Shown in pieces: positions 13,001 to 24,213 of a stretch of 64,000 nucleotides of DNA. The notes beneath the pieces were generated by a model. That model worked only from the letters and a program-made list of their open reading frames with translations, searched no databases and had not been told where the DNA came from. The stretch comes from Paracamarosporium sp. OC-R06-R3. Its lineage: Eukaryota > Ascomycota > Dothideomycetes > Pleosporales > Didymosphaeriaceae. The stretch's first letter is position 1, and each line of letters starts with the position of its first letter. Location of the stretch: NCBI GenBank assembly GCA_019828545.1, contig JACVRA010000090.1, positions 124,001 to 188,000 on the forward strand, given 5' to 3'. The position numbers and the translations under genes are program-made.

Positions 13001-13423
13001 CTACTAGCGCTTCTGCACCTACTATGGCTTTTCGTGCTACAAAGGTTCCGACCAAACACTCTTTAAGAGAGCTTGAGGATAGCTGTGGAGGGAACTTCAA
13101 CGGTCCTTCATCCTATCAGAACCCAAGGGCGCTTGTTAAGTGGGGTTTGGATACCTTATAATGGTCTAATATAGCATCGTGGGAAGTGGGCATTGGTTGA
13201 GTCTGAGTGGGAAGCCCAAGACCGCATTCATGATACAAGCTCCAGACCAAGACGAAAGCCCTTCTCCTTCAAACTTTTTCCAACTACTTGACTATTTTTC
13301 CCTTCAGTACCTTGTACCCCCAACGCAGCTCATGTCCGTGGCAAAGATGACAGTGGCACGGAAGGTGTTAATATTTGCCCGCATGCGGTATAACATACTG
13401 ACAAGATCGAAATCTGTCCGTTC
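10037..13423. other. 3.4-kb gene-poor region
   Basis: No credible gene. From 10393 to 12121 neither strand has an open frame of 60 codons or more. At 12290-12754 both strands are open for about 150 codons because the top strand is nearly G-free first and G-rich afterwards; the predicted peptides are low-complexity and match no family I know. The 200 bases left of 13424 are the 3' flank of SDS22. No transposon ends, long repeats or RNA genes recognised. Confidence 0.5.
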
Positions 13424-14835
13424 TTAATGACCAGGTGGTTTTACATATGCTACACACGTTAGCGAAGTCAAGGAAATAAGCCCTTCAATTATTGTATCGC
13501 GTAGCCTGTGGTGATACAGGGCGACCAAACTTTGTTTTCGACGCAATACTATACTCGGGGGAAGGAAGCAACTTACTGGCGTCAATTTGCCGGATTTGCG
13601 GCAAGGCCAGCCGCACCTTATTACGGTATAGCACCGGCTGCGACCTCTGCAGAGGGTTGCCTTCAAAATATACCGTTTCCAACTCTTCCTTATCCTTGAG
13701 CTCCTTTTCGATCTCGTTGAAGTCGCTTAACTGGCAGTTGCTCGCCCAAAACTCTTGTAGGTGCTTGAGATTCGTCAGACCTTTGAGATGTTGGATCGGG
13801 TTGGAGCTGATGTCGATGACATGCAGGTTCGTATTCTCTTCGAGATGTGATATTTCGGTGATGGCGTTGTGAGATACGTAAAGTTCTTCGAGGTTTTTGA
13901 GATTGGAAAGGCCAGCGAGGGAGGTCAGACGATTCGACTGGATGGACAGGATCTTGAGGTTTGTCAGAGTATCGAGCCCTTTAAGCTCGGTAATTTTGTT
14001 CTTGCCTAGCCAGAGCTGCTCCAAGCCAGTAAGGGTTTCGAGGTTTTGTATTTCCTGTTGCAATGTTAGGTTGCGTAATCGAGATTCAGCCATATTAACT
14101 GACTCTGATTCTATTTGCGCCTAGCTCGATCTGGCGGAGGTTGGTCAGACCCTCCAGACCCTCGATTGTACTGATCTTATTTTGTACGAAAAACAAATCT
14201 TTAAGCTTGGTAAGGTGGTTGACCCGCTTGATGTGTTTGATCTTGTTGAAGGACAGGTCCAGTAGCACAAGCTCGGAGCAGGCATCGAAGCCCTTGACAT
14301 GAGAGATTAGGTTATCGTAGAAATCGAGGTCTTCGAGGTTCGGCGCGATATCGTCGGGTATTTCTACGTGAGTTATCTGGTTCTGGCGGAGGCCGAGGCG
14401 CTATACTCATCGAGTTAACTATTGCTACGAGTAATGCCTGTCTTCATGTTGTGCACCCCAAGGTAACACAGCATACCCGCAATACGAAGTACGCACCTTG
14501 AGCTTCTTGAACCTCTCTAGCCGCAGCGCAGCCATGTTGGATACCCTCATGTGCACCAGCTCAACCTCTTCTTCGTCTTCTGGGTAGTCTTCCAACAGGT
14601 CTTCGTCAGCCGGCAGCTGCTCGGGCGGCGGACCCTCATCTTCAGAAACATCCTCAGGTTCGCTCTCGGCGTCCCGGTCTCGTCCGTTCACAAGCACGTT
14701 CTTGTCGACACGCAGCTTGCCGTCCCAGCCTTTGCTATCGCGTGGTTTGTCTTTCTTCTCTGCGTCGTGCGTCTCGCCGGGAACGTCGGCGGTGGCGGGG
14801 TCGATGCGCGGGGCTTTCTCTGGCGCGTCTGCCAT
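13424..14835 (-). CDS. sds22: Protein phosphatase 1 regulatory subunit SDS22
   Basis: Four exons (14835..14497, 14400..14104, 14054..13577, 13449..13424) give 379 aa. After a ~100-residue acidic, Pro/Glu/Asp-rich leader come about eleven tandem 22-residue leucine-rich repeats of the SDS22 class (for example LEQLWLGKNKITELKGLDTL), then the LRR cap ending LPQIRQIDATY. The last exon codes only nine residues, so a naive open frame reads into the intron and gives a false C-terminus. SDS22 binds the catalytic subunit of PP1 (Glc7) and directs it to mitotic and nuclear substrates. Repeat register, length and the conserved C-terminus make the identification firm. It is divergently arranged with the dienelactone hydrolase gene. 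Confidence 0.95.
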
Positions 14836-15582
14836 GGCGGAGAGAGGGGGAGTGGATCGGCAGTAACTCCGGGAGTAGTGGATGACGCAGAGACAACTGT
14901 TCTGCTTCTAGTGTTGAGGAATGTCGCTGACGGGAGCGTCGAGGGCGACGGAGAGGTGCTGGATATCCGTTGTTCAGCACCGCGGGAAGCTGCATTCGGG
15001 AGCTTGTGTTCGTGCATGGGCCGCCGCCTGCGGGGGTAGCTCGGTCCCCTTGTCATGGCCTTGTTCATCCCGCATCCTCCTCTTATTAATCAGACATGCT
15101 CTGTGTAGCTTGTGCTCTTCTACCAGTGCAGAAGACGAAAACACACTGATACATGCTTCGATGTCGGTGCCGAGAGTCGAGTGCGCATCACTCATGCAAC
15201 CGGTGCACAGTTCGACTGCACTGGGCCACGAACCTCCCCCCAACCACCAACACGCAGCTGACAAGTACCTGACAAATACAACCCGAACAAAGAGACATAT
15301 TGTGCAAGGACATTTCGTTAACAATCTTGCACCATTCACGTCGTCCATTGTGCCAGCCCCTTCTGCTCCCCCAACAGGAATCTTGCAACCCTTGGCGCCG
15401 CCAATGACTGGGCACGCGTAATCAATTTGGAACCCCCGGGCGATCTGCAGCTTCCTATAATGTCATGTCGTGCCGGATATAAAATGTAGCAGGAGGTACG
15501 CGTACGAACCATGGTTCTTCCGGTCTGATACCCATCTCTGCACACTTACTTATCCGAGTTGAGTCGCTTGCCAGAGCCCGAC
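14836..15582. promoter_or_regulatory. divergent intergenic region, SDS22 / dienelactone hydrolase
   Basis: About 750 bases between two start codons pointing away from each other, so it should hold both promoters. A TATA-like GATATAAAA at 15476-15484 lies about 100 bases before the hydrolase start. No such element is evident for SDS22, as usual for a housekeeping gene. Open frames here are overlapping shadows without family features. Confidence 0.5.
15476..15484 (+). promoter_or_regulatory. TATA-like box for dienelactone hydrolase gene
   Basis: GATATAAAA, about 100 bases upstream of the ATG at 15583. Position and sequence fit a fungal core promoter; no transcript evidence. Confidence 0.4.
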
Positions 15583-16620
15583 ATGACTTCCACAATGTTG
15601 CAGACCCTTGTACTTGGCCTGGCCGGGCTTTCTACTACGTTAGCCTCTTCGAATGCCCTCCCCAATGTCTATGTGAGCCATGAAGGGGATCCAGTCGGCT
15701 TCTTCAAGAACGTCAGTGGTGGTGGGTAGTACGACTAACTGTTGTTATGATTCTCTCCTAACATGGAATGTAGTAAACATCTACCATTCCTATCATGACC
15801 AGAACGTGACTACCGGAGGAAAAGTCATTTTATTTGTCACGGATATCTACGGCGTTCCTCTCCTGGAGAATAGACTGTAAGATCTTGTGCACAGTCTTTT
15901 CTTGAAACTGAAATTGCGATGCATCTACAGGACCGGTGCAGGCCATCATGGCACCGCAGATTGTTAGCTTGGTCCCGTATACTGACACACCCACAGACTT
16001 GCCGACTCGTTCGCCCGTGCAGACTACACAGTCATTGTCCCCGACCTCTTCAATGGCGATGCCGTTCCATCCGAAGATCGTGAAGGTCCCGCGCTCAACC
16101 TGACAGAATGGAGACTCCGCCATCCCGTTGAGGAAATTGACCGAATTCTTGGCCTGACTATCGATTACATCAACAACGATCTCAACGTCAGTAGGATCGG
16201 CGGTGTGGGCTATTGCTTTGGAGGCAAATACGTACCACGGTTCCTGGCCGAGGGGAAGGGTATTGATGTCGGTTTCATTGCGCATCCCAGTGGACTCGAG
16301 GCGGCGGAGATACAGGGCATTAATGGGCCAATCACTATTGCAGGTATGTCGAGACCAGTTCATCGGCTCTTTCTTGATAGTGGTGATCACAGGCGCTGAC
16401 TGCAGACTTAGCTGGAGAATTGGACACAGCCTTTAATGTCACGGGACGGTACAACGCAGAGGCCATACTGACAGCGAAAAACGCAACTTATCAGACCAAC
16501 TTCTACTCTGGAGCTCCTCATGGCTTTGCAGTGCGACCGAATGTTACTATTCCACGACAGAAATACGCCAAGGAGGCATCGTTCTTGCAAGCGGTTTTGT
16601 GGTTTGCTGCGTGGCTATGA
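15583..16620 (+). CDS. secreted dienelactone hydrolase-family protein
   Basis: Four exons (15583..15721, 15774..15876, 15997..16343, 16412..16620) give 265 aa. Residues 1 to ~22 look like a signal peptide (charged start, LVLGLAGL core, ALA-type end), which is unusual because most members are cytosolic. The alpha/beta-hydrolase triad typical of this family is present: Cys154 in GYCFGGK, Asp201 in GELD and His233 in GAPHGF, with spacings of 47 and 32 residues as in bacterial dienelactone hydrolase. The family opens lactone rings of chlorocatechol and related aromatic breakdown products; the fungal substrates are mostly unknown. Several N-x-S/T sites suit a secreted protein. Intron 2 (120 nt) is the least certain part of the model. 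Confidence 0.87.
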
Positions 16621-17088
16621 TTACGAATTCGGAGTAGGAAGTCGGAATAGCGCTGTATTGTCTAGTCCTAGAAATGAGTATATTGTTCATATCATTTTAC
16701 TCACCGTTATTAGAGAGGTGGCTTCTGATGACGATTTGTGCTTAGTACTAACCGAGATGAATTAGCGACCGATGAGCGAGAGACAACACAACGGCACCAA
16801 ACTTGTCGGATGCCTGTCAGTGGGATGCGATTATTGAAAAAGATTGTCCTAGTCTTGCTGGACGTAAGATTTGTGTCGACCATTAGCATTTTCGAGACTA
16901 GTAGCGTGTAGGCCTAACTAGTGAGCTCATGTATACATCTGTTGTTGCAGCCTGTATATAAGCCCTTCTATCCACTAGGCTAGAAGTGTTCACTTTTGCC
17001 TAATTTTCTACCTCAACATCTGTCGATTCCCCAGACATACCAACCCCGCCACATTACAGTATTCCTTCTACTCTACGCCAATTCAAAT
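16621..17088. other. intergenic with promoter of the SDR gene
   Basis: Spacer between two genes on the same strand. It holds the 3' flank of the hydrolase gene and, near the right end, a TATA box and pyrimidine-rich leader for the reductase gene. No further coding sequence seen. Confidence 0.55.
16955..16962 (+). promoter_or_regulatory. TATA box for SDR gene
   Basis: TATATAAG about 127 bases upstream of the chosen ATG at 17089. It supports that start rather than the non-ATG open frame that extends further left. Confidence 0.5.
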
Positions 17089-18129
17089 ATGTCCGCGTCC
17101 AAAGTCGTCATAACCGGCACCACCGGCCTCATAGGCTTTCAAATTCTCATCAACGTCCTCCAAGCCGGCTACTCCGTGCGCGCACTCATCCGCGATGCCG
17201 CGAAACAAAGCACATTGACGAAGAACCCACTGTTATCTCCGTACTACCTCAACGGCACCCTTACTATCAGCATAATCTCAGATTTCGGCGATGCAGAGGC
17301 GTGGAAACCCGCCCTCCAAGACGCCACGCAAGTCATCCACGTCGCGTCCGTCGTGCAATACCCACACCTTGACCCAATGCGCGAAATCTACGAACCCAAC
17401 GTCAGAGTATCAGACGCGCTACTTGCCGCAGCTGTAGAGAGTGCGACGCTCAAAAGAATCATACTAACAAGCTCCATGGTGGCAGCCATCCCGCTCCCAC
17501 CGTGGGAACCAACAGTTTACAGTGCAAACAATCGCGTGGAGACCCCTGCAGGGCCTTTCACAGCCGTCGACACCGCATACCAAGCGTCGAAAATTTATGC
17601 TCTGAACCAAAGCAGAGACCTGAGAGAGAAGAAAGAAACAAAGTTCGACATCGTGAACATCCTCCCTGGCTACGTCCTCGGCGCAGACCACCGAGCAAAA
17701 GAAGCGAAAGATGTGTTTTCCAGCTCCAACACACTACTCCTTATGCTGCTTACAGGCGTGAACCTTCCCATCGCTCTGGGGCCCGTGGCCGCGTCGTTGA
17801 TCGATGTGGCCACGATGCATGTCAAGGCGCTTGAGCCCAGCATCCCAGGGAACAAAGACTATGGTGTCGGCGTGCCGATGCAGTGGAACGACGCCATCGA
17901 TATCGCGAGGAAGCGGTTTCCGGACGCATTTGAGAAGGGGCTGCTTCAAGCTGGGAGCGTAGAGACGTCGAAGTTTGAATGGGATGCGGGCGAAATGGAG
18001 GACGTTTTCGGACTGAAGCTAGCAAGCTTCGAGGACATGGTAGGAGAGACTGCAGGCCAGTTTCTGGAATTGTTGACTCGAGGGCAGCAGCAAGATGGTG
18101 TACAGAGTTCCAACGGGGCGGTAGCCTAG
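17089..18129 (+). CDS. extended SDR: ketoreductase / dihydroflavonol-4-reductase-like (GRE2 type)
   Basis: A single exon of 346 aa. The NADP-binding TGTTGLIGFQ sits at residues 9-18, the RALIRD segment after the second strand favours NADP(H), and the catalytic pair is in YQASK, preceded by an LTSSMVA strand with the active Ser. The INILPGY-like VNILPGYVLG follows, as in GRE2 and plant DFR/CCR enzymes. Such proteins reduce aldehydes or ketones (methylglyoxal, 3-methylbutanal, secondary-metabolite ketones) in the cytosol. The first ATG of the frame is at 17089; upstream codons of the open frame have no ATG. The coding strand is markedly C-rich in its 5' half. Substrate unknown. Confidence 0.9.
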   Translation: MSASKVVITGTTGLIGFQILINVLQAGYSVRALIRDAAKQSTLTKNPLLSPYYLNGTLTISIISDFGDAEAWKPALQDATQVIHVASVVQYPHLDPMREIYEPNVRVSDALLAAAVESATLKRIILTSSMVAAIPLPPWEPTVYSANNRVETPAGPFTAVDTAYQASKIYALNQSRDLREKKETKFDIVNILPGYVLGADHRAKEAKDVFSSSNTLLLMLLTGVNLPIALGPVAASLIDVATMHVKALEPSIPGNKDYGVGVPMQWNDAIDIARKRFPDAFEKGLLQAGSVETSKFEWDAGEMEDVFGLKLASFEDMVGETAGQFLELLTRGQQQDGVQSSNGAVA

Positions 18130-19227
18130 CGTAAGATTGCTGCAGTAATGTAGGACCTAGCGTAGCTGAATTGGTTTGGGCGAGTCAGTTGAGAAGATGT
18201 TGCGGCACAGCGGGAATAGAGGCGTAGACGGCGCGGACTGGCGCATGTAGTGTGAGGCGGAAGGTTTGAGATACTTACTGGTCAAGTGGAGAGGGTAACG
18301 CCAGCAAGCTTAAAAGTCAATGAATTCTAGATTGTACTGTGCTATTATATCTTCTCAAACAGAGCCTCCGTTTCAGATGTATGATACCCATACAGAACTC
18401 CTATTCCAGAAGTGAATTGCAGCTTTCTTCGCCCCCAATCTTACCCGCCCACCATCTCCTCCGCCTCCATTCGCCCTCGGTAAACCCATACCCACACCAT
18501 CCCCTCCTCTCGTCCAACCCAAACAAATCATCCACTTTCCAAGCACCCGCCCCGCTTCCGATACACCGCGACGCACCGATCTGCAGACGCATGGAGGCCT
18601 AAGATCCACAATGTGGAGGCTAGCGTCCCTTCGGCAGCCTTGCCGCGACGCACCACATCACTGCCCTAGACTACTCCACGGCGCGAGGCACCTCGTCCCT
18701 GGACCCTTTCTCTGCACGCCAAACAACATACCCCTCACTTAAACTTGGCAAATGGTCATCGCCACGCTAGACTCGTAGATGAAGCTGAAGTGCATGGGAT
18801 GGGCAAGTTTGGCATGCCCTGAAGGGGGATCAACGAAGGTGCATGTGCTATGCTAGCAGGTAGAAGCTCAACTGCGGGGGCCGGAAAGGAAAACGGTAGA
18901 CGGGATAGTGGAGTGCAGGGCGAGTATCGGGCCGTAAGGGAGATGCCGCGGGGCTCGGGCGTGTGAATAGGCGAAGGTGTATGGCCTAGAGCCCTGCATC
19001 GGTTACAACCGTGGGGCTGCTTCGCAGCATCGTACCTGCGTATCCTCGTCTTGTTGCTACTATATAAGCCGTGTCCGTTGTGCTTTTGCTTTTCCTCCTC
19101 CATTTCAGACCAGCCTTTCACGACATCTTTGTCTCTATGTCCAACGTCTAGCTATCTGCTTCTATTCACTACCTCTTACAACTACGCATACATGATACGG
19201 TGCACCACAACCGTAGAAGTAAACACC
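18130..19227. other. 1.1-kb intergenic region
   Basis: No gene supported. The stretch 18430-18560 is C-rich on the top strand, which opens frames on both strands without recognisable content. The right end holds the TATA box and pyrimidine-rich leader of the alcohol dehydrogenase gene. Confidence 0.55.
19061..19068 (+). promoter_or_regulatory. TATA box for alcohol dehydrogenase gene
   Basis: TATATAAG about 160 bases before the ATG at 19228, followed by a CT-rich leader. Confidence 0.45.
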
Positions 19228-20481
19228 ATGTCGCTCCCCACAACCCAGAAAGCCGCCGTCAAAGTCGGCTCAGGCGAGTCCTCTCGCACAGAGGTCAAGG
19301 AGCTTCCCGTCCCAGAACCATCGCCCGACCAGATCTTAGTAAAGATAAACTACAGTGGTCTCTGCGCATCAGACAAGTCCCTGCTTCTAGATGAGTGGGA
19401 AACAACTGGAATAGTGCAGCAGCCGTGCACGCACGGTATTGCGGGACACGAAGGTGCTGGCACCGTCGTCGCTGTTGGTAGCAATGGTATGTCACCTACT
19501 CCTTGTTAGAGATATATTTTGGGGATGACGATAACTGACGATACGGGGTTTCAGTACAGGATTTGTGGCAGGTTGGTGACCGCGCGGGCATCAAGTGGAT
19601 TGCTTCTGTGTGCAGGAAATGCGAGTTCTGCACCAATGGCCAAGATGAATGCCACTGCCCCAAGCAGCTCAACTCAGGCTTTAGCATCGCGGGTACATTC
19701 CAAGAGTACTGCGTTACTGACGCGCGTTATGCGACACGGTTACCGGAGGGCGTGAGCGATGAGGAGGCAGGACCGCTACTGTGTGGTGGTGTGACGGCGT
19801 ACACTGGGTGTAAGAGGAGTGGAGTGAAGCCCGGGCAATGGCTTGTTGTCCCTGGTGCTGGAGGTGGTACGTTCTAGCTCCCGCTTCCCAAGCCTTGGTA
19901 TAAGCATTGCACTGACATAGCCTAGGTCTCGGCCACCTTGCGGTTCAGTACGCTAAAGCAATGGGCATGCGCGTTATTGCCATCGATGGCGGCGATGCTA
20001 AGCGCGATCTCTGTCTCAAGCTGGGTGCGGAGAAGTTCATTGACTTCACTACGTGCAAAGACATCCCCACCGAGGTTATGTCGATAACCAAGTACGGCGC
20101 CCACGGCGTGGTTGTCATCTCATCAACGAGGCAAGGTTACGAGCAGGCACCGCATCTTCTTCGGCCGCAGGGTACCATGGTCTGCATCGGCTTGCCCAAG
20201 GATGGAACGATCATCGCCGGCGCGCCACCGATCATGATGGTTCTGAAGAAACTGAATGTTGTGGGAAGTGTGACGGGAACTTTGAAGGATGTAGAAGAGG
20301 TGCGTATTCGATGCTCAAATCCAAATCGCATACTAACTGTACTCAGTGCCTCGATTTCACAGCACGCGGACTTGTACGACCTATTCTGACACACGGTGGT
20401 CTGGAAGATATCAACCGCTTCCTTGAAGATATGGGAGCTGGTCGCTTAGCAGGTCGTGCTGTGATTAAAGTGGGCGCATGA
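19228..20481 (+). CDS. zinc-dependent alcohol dehydrogenase (fungal ADH1 class)
   Basis: Four exons (19228..19486, 19555..19866, 19926..20299, 20347..20481) give 359 aa. Catalytic-zinc ligands are visible: Cys46 in GLCASD, His74-Glu75 in AGHEGAG and the later Cys in LLCGGVTAY. The structural-zinc cluster is CRKCEFC plus CHC at residues 106-121; the last ligand spacing differs by one residue from yeast ADH1. The coenzyme site GAGGGLGHLAVQYAK ends in a strand with an acidic residue, which suggests NAD. It interconverts primary alcohols and aldehydes in the cytosol. An in-frame ATG at 19192 would add 12 residues; 19228 has the better family fit. Confidence 0.92.
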
Positions 20482-20704
20482 CGGACTGCAAGCACCACAA
20501 GAATGTAGAAAAATGATCAATAAAAATACCCAAGGCATTGTAGCCCTTTTGCAATTGAGGAGTTGAACCTCGACCCTTCCCATCCCAAGGGTATCTCATA
20601 ATATACATCCAGTCTTCTTTCAAGCATATGCCGAAGACAGGAGCCCCATCCCACTCTGAAGAACGCCTCGCTAAAATACAGATCAATTGATCACTCATTC
20701 ATTG

Positions 20705-22379
20705 CTACCAAGCGGTGATGTCTTCTACTTCAGCCTCACCAAAGGTGCTAGTCTTGGTAGCGTTCATGCCTGTCTCAGCAAGACCGGCGCTGTCAACATT
20801 TGGAGGGCGGCTCATGATTTCCGGAAGGACTTCGTTGAAGAAGCCCCGTAGATGGCCGTTTACTTGTTCGAACTCGAGCAAGAACGCGTCGTGACCGTCT
20901 GGCGAATCAATCGTCTTCAATTTCGCATTCGGGATGTGAGCGGCTAGCTCTTGTTGCTCTGCAAATGTAAACAGGCCATCGGACTGTATGCCAAGAACCA
21001 AGGTGGGTTGCTTGATCAATGACAAAGCGTGCTGCAACGCTGATACTGGGTCCAGAGTTTCTGTGTCTTCGCCTTCAGGGTAACGGTGCCGCGAAAGGTC
21101 GTGGGTGTCCAGCTTCCGCGTGATTGCAATGTAGCAATTGGCGTCGAATCGTTTGATAAACTTCTCGCCCTGATACCGCAAGTATGATTGCGCGGAAAAA
21201 TAGTGGGGCGTGCGACTTTTCTGAAATTGTGATAGAGGGCCACCACTCTGGCCGTTCGGTCTCGTTTGAATCGGCGGCGAAGGTAGGTTAGAAGCGTTCT
21301 TGAATTCAAGGTCAGCTTGCGCTGCGGCCGAGCTAGGGAGAGCGGTGCTGCTATTTGTTCGTGACGGGCGGGGCGACCGAGCATTTTTATGGCCGTGGTT
21401 ATGGATTGCCCAGTGCTCGTGGGATGGAGAGGTCGGACGAGGAACCACGTTGATGCTCTGTTTCTTGGACAAATCAGGCGTGTTGCGGCCAAATCGCGAC
21501 TCAAACGAATCGCGGCTGCGGTAGGTCAGGAGCGCCGACATGCGGGCGGCGCCTAAGCCGGTGGAAGGAGGGTCCTCATAAGTGTAGTAACCGTCCTCGT
21601 ACTTTGGGTCGCTGTAGATGCTCTGCCGTTGTGCCTCGCCCCAGCTGATCCCCCACGCACTGTATCGCGCCGACGTTGCAATGGGGATGATGCTCTTGAC
21701 GTAATCGGTGCCGAAGTAGGCAAACTCCAGAACAAGCATGCCTCCCATGGAGCCTCCGATGACTGCGGCTATCTGGCGCACGCCAAGATCGTCGAGGAGA
21801 AGTTTGAAGATGCTGCGCCTGTCAGTGCTGCACACGTGCAAAGGATGGTTTGGCACCCCAACTCACTTCACATCATCCCTCACGGTTGTCAGGGGAAACT
21901 CAGGCCCGTACTGGCCCAATGAAGGGTCTCCATCTTTGGCCGTGACTGGGCTGGCGCTCCCGTACGGGCTACCGAGACTATTGATGCACACGACGAAAAA
22001 CCTCGAAATATCGAAGGCTTTCCCAGGGCCTCCAAGCATCGGCCCCCACCAATCGCCAACGTCGGCGCTTCCCGTCAGGGCGTGGCATATCACCATGGCA
22101 TTGTCGCCGTTGGGTGAAAGGGTGCCGTACGTCTTGTATGCAATGGGCACGTCTCGAAGGACAACGCCGGATTCGAGGGTGACGTCGGGGATGATGGCGA
22201 AGGTTTGGTCGGGAATCAGATTGGCGAACGGGTTCTCTGGCTGCTCAGTTACGCGCCCTAGGCATCACACTGTCAGTGACTGAGTACAATGTTTGTCGCA
22301 TGCAAGGCTGGGATTGCGGGGTCGTACGGTACTTGTGCGTGCCATTAGCTACGCTACCGTCGGCCTGGGGTGCGCTCAT
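20705..22379 (-). CDS. MET2: homoserine O-acetyltransferase (MET2)
   Basis: Three exons (22379..22328, 22257..21867, 21818..20705) give 518 aa. The N-terminus NPFANLIPDQTF and DVPIAYKTYG are typical of fungal MET2. The alpha/beta-hydrolase triad is Ser171 in the elbow GGSMGG, Asp428 in SDGLF and His457 in DGHDAF. The enzyme acetylates homoserine with acetyl-CoA, the first committed step to methionine in fungi. A low-complexity Ser/Pro/Asn-rich insertion of about 100 residues lies between the GRNTPD region and RYQGEKF; fungal MET2 proteins carry insertions here. The first intron begins at an internal GTACGA, so the first 17 codons are easily missed. A possible Gcn4/CpcA site lies about 90 bases upstream. 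Confidence 0.95.
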
Positions 22380-23246
22380 GGTTTGTGTTGGGGACGTCAA
22401 GACTGAGGCAGTCCACGGGGGTGTTCTTCGCCTTGGGGGCGCGGGGGAGAGGGTGAACCATTTTACGGGGAGTCACTGCGCTGGACATGCAGAGTCGAAA
22501 ACCCGCCAGCTAGTGAATTGATTGGTCTTGGCTTACGACGCGAACCCCACCACGCTCCCATTGGCCCGTCTCCCCTCCTCTTCACCATCTGATTTCATCC
22601 GGAGGGGGAATCCAATCCATTCATTTTCGAAGGCCTGCCTAGCCACAAGTCGATAAGCGCAGCAGTTGCATAATGTCTCGTCAATTGTAGCACGTAGCAC
22701 TTCAGTCTGGGGGTGCATCATGCTACGAGCCGTGTACTGCACATCATAGCTACAAGCGTTACACAGGATTCGAACGTCCTGTTTGCAGTGTTTGGTTCCA
22801 GAAGTTCCTTTCCGGTCTCTGCTCTCCAGATTCTCCATTTGTGTCTCATTCTTCCCCGCTGCATAACATTTCTTCTCTTCCTCCCAGACTCTGAACGCTC
22901 GATCAGGCTAAAAATAGTCCTGTTTAGTACCTTAGGACTCTTGCTCACACTTAATTGGGCCAGGTCTCTGTATCACCGCCAACACGTTTCACACGATTGC
23001 TCTCTTTCCGCGGCAAACAACTAGTTCAGCCGATTCTTCGTAGGCAAAGGTCACAATGATATCGAATTGCCAGTCGCAAACTCAAGCTGACTGCCGAACC
23101 ATGCCGCCAAACTTCAAACTTCAAATCAAGTGTCTCCACTATCGTCAGCATGGTGTGCTGTGGACGGATATATGAGCAGCAAAGGACAGCAGCATGGCTG
23201 CTCCTAAAGTACCGTTCATCTACCTTTCACAGAAAAACTTGTTACC
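22380..23246. promoter_or_regulatory. divergent intergenic region, MET2 / 306-aa protein
   Basis: About 870 bases between divergent starts. It holds the possible CpcA site near MET2 and otherwise no recognisable element. Open frames at 22533-23024 on both strands lack family features. Confidence 0.5.
22470..22475 (-). promoter_or_regulatory. possible Gcn4/CpcA-type site upstream of MET2
   Basis: The minus strand reads TGACTC here, six of seven bases of the general amino-acid control consensus, 91-96 bases upstream of the MET2 start. A hexamer alone is weak; the position in front of an amino-acid biosynthetic gene is what makes it worth listing. Confidence 0.35.
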
Positions 23247-24213
23247 ATGGCGAATACCGGAGAGCTCAGGGTGCGGCTTGATCAATCTTCGATTCCTGGA
23301 GTAAGATGGGAGCCCTCATTTAATTTATCGGCTAACGTTTCCAAAGAATGGAGTTTGTGGAGGAAAAACATCTTGCTCTCATGATTATTGGGAGTTTCGT
23401 TGCTATGAGATTGCCGCTCCTCCCAAGTCCAGAGACCGTCACGGCTTCGAGTTTCACCAAGATCCTTATACCAATCACGAGCACGTCAAGTCGGATGGTG
23501 ACCACTCTGAAAACCTACCTTTCGAATCCGACATGGATGATCCTAGTTTGAGATATCCAACACGATCCGATCACGAACTCGAAACCGACTTCGAATTCTT
23601 CGGTCCCCCATCGCCAACACTCAAAAGTGTGTTCATGAAGGGGCCTCCACTTGGACCCAGATATGACCCATATATGGTCGGAATTACACACTTGTCGTCC
23701 CGCGCAGATACGGTAGCCAAACAAGAACCGCTTTACTCAAACTTTGGCAACATCAAAGTCGCACGTAGCCCACTAACGACATCGAACTTGCACCACGCAA
23801 GGAAGACACACTCCAAGTCAGAAAGCTCTTCCCGCGAGCGTCGCCAGCGCAGCGCCAAAGCCAAAATTCATTACCTGCGAGATTACAGATCAGAAAGTCG
23901 ATCGCCAAGTGAACTAGATGTTGCGGCAAGGGCGGCCAGCGTTCCAATATCCAGCCGCGAGGAACTCGGACCAAGGCGTAAGCATTGCGCATTCGTGCAA
24001 GAGCAAGAGTTCAAGTGCCTGTTCGAGGATCGCGTGGGGACGCCACACCTAAGCGAGATGCAGCCTGGAGACGACGTGAATAGCCAGCTCAATGTGGACG
24101 AGCTCAGTAGGGGAGGTGAGGTTGCGGCACTAAGCATCGGGGATCAGGGCACGCAAGGGCCTTCTCCATACGCCATCACGGACATTCCAGACGAGGGGTT
24201 GAGATTGAGGTGA
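23247..24213 (+). CDS. uncharacterised 306-aa hydrophilic protein
   Basis: Two exons (23247..23300 and 23347..24213, a 46-nt intron with GTAAGA donor and GCTAAC branch-like site) give 306 aa. I do not recognise the family. The N-terminal quarter has four cysteines and aromatic residues (NGVCGGKTSCSHDYWEFRCYE), which could form a small metal-binding or disulfide unit. The rest is Ser/Arg/Glu/Pro-rich and probably disordered, including SSSRERRQR and repeated SRS-type basic patches at about residues 165-195 that may act as nuclear or RNA-binding signals. No signal peptide or membrane segment. The continuous frame after the splice and the consensus intron support a real gene; the function is open. 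Confidence 0.6.

Noticed and set aside
13485..13577. SDS22 C-terminus read through to the stop at 13485
   Set aside because: The frame crosses a GTAAGT donor; splicing to the nine-residue last exon restores the conserved QIDATY ending.
22755..22790. tRNA T-arm-like sequence on the minus strand (GTTCGAATCC flanked by short complementary bases)
   Set aside because: No matching acceptor stem, anticodon arm or D-arm A-box could be found at the right spacing upstream.
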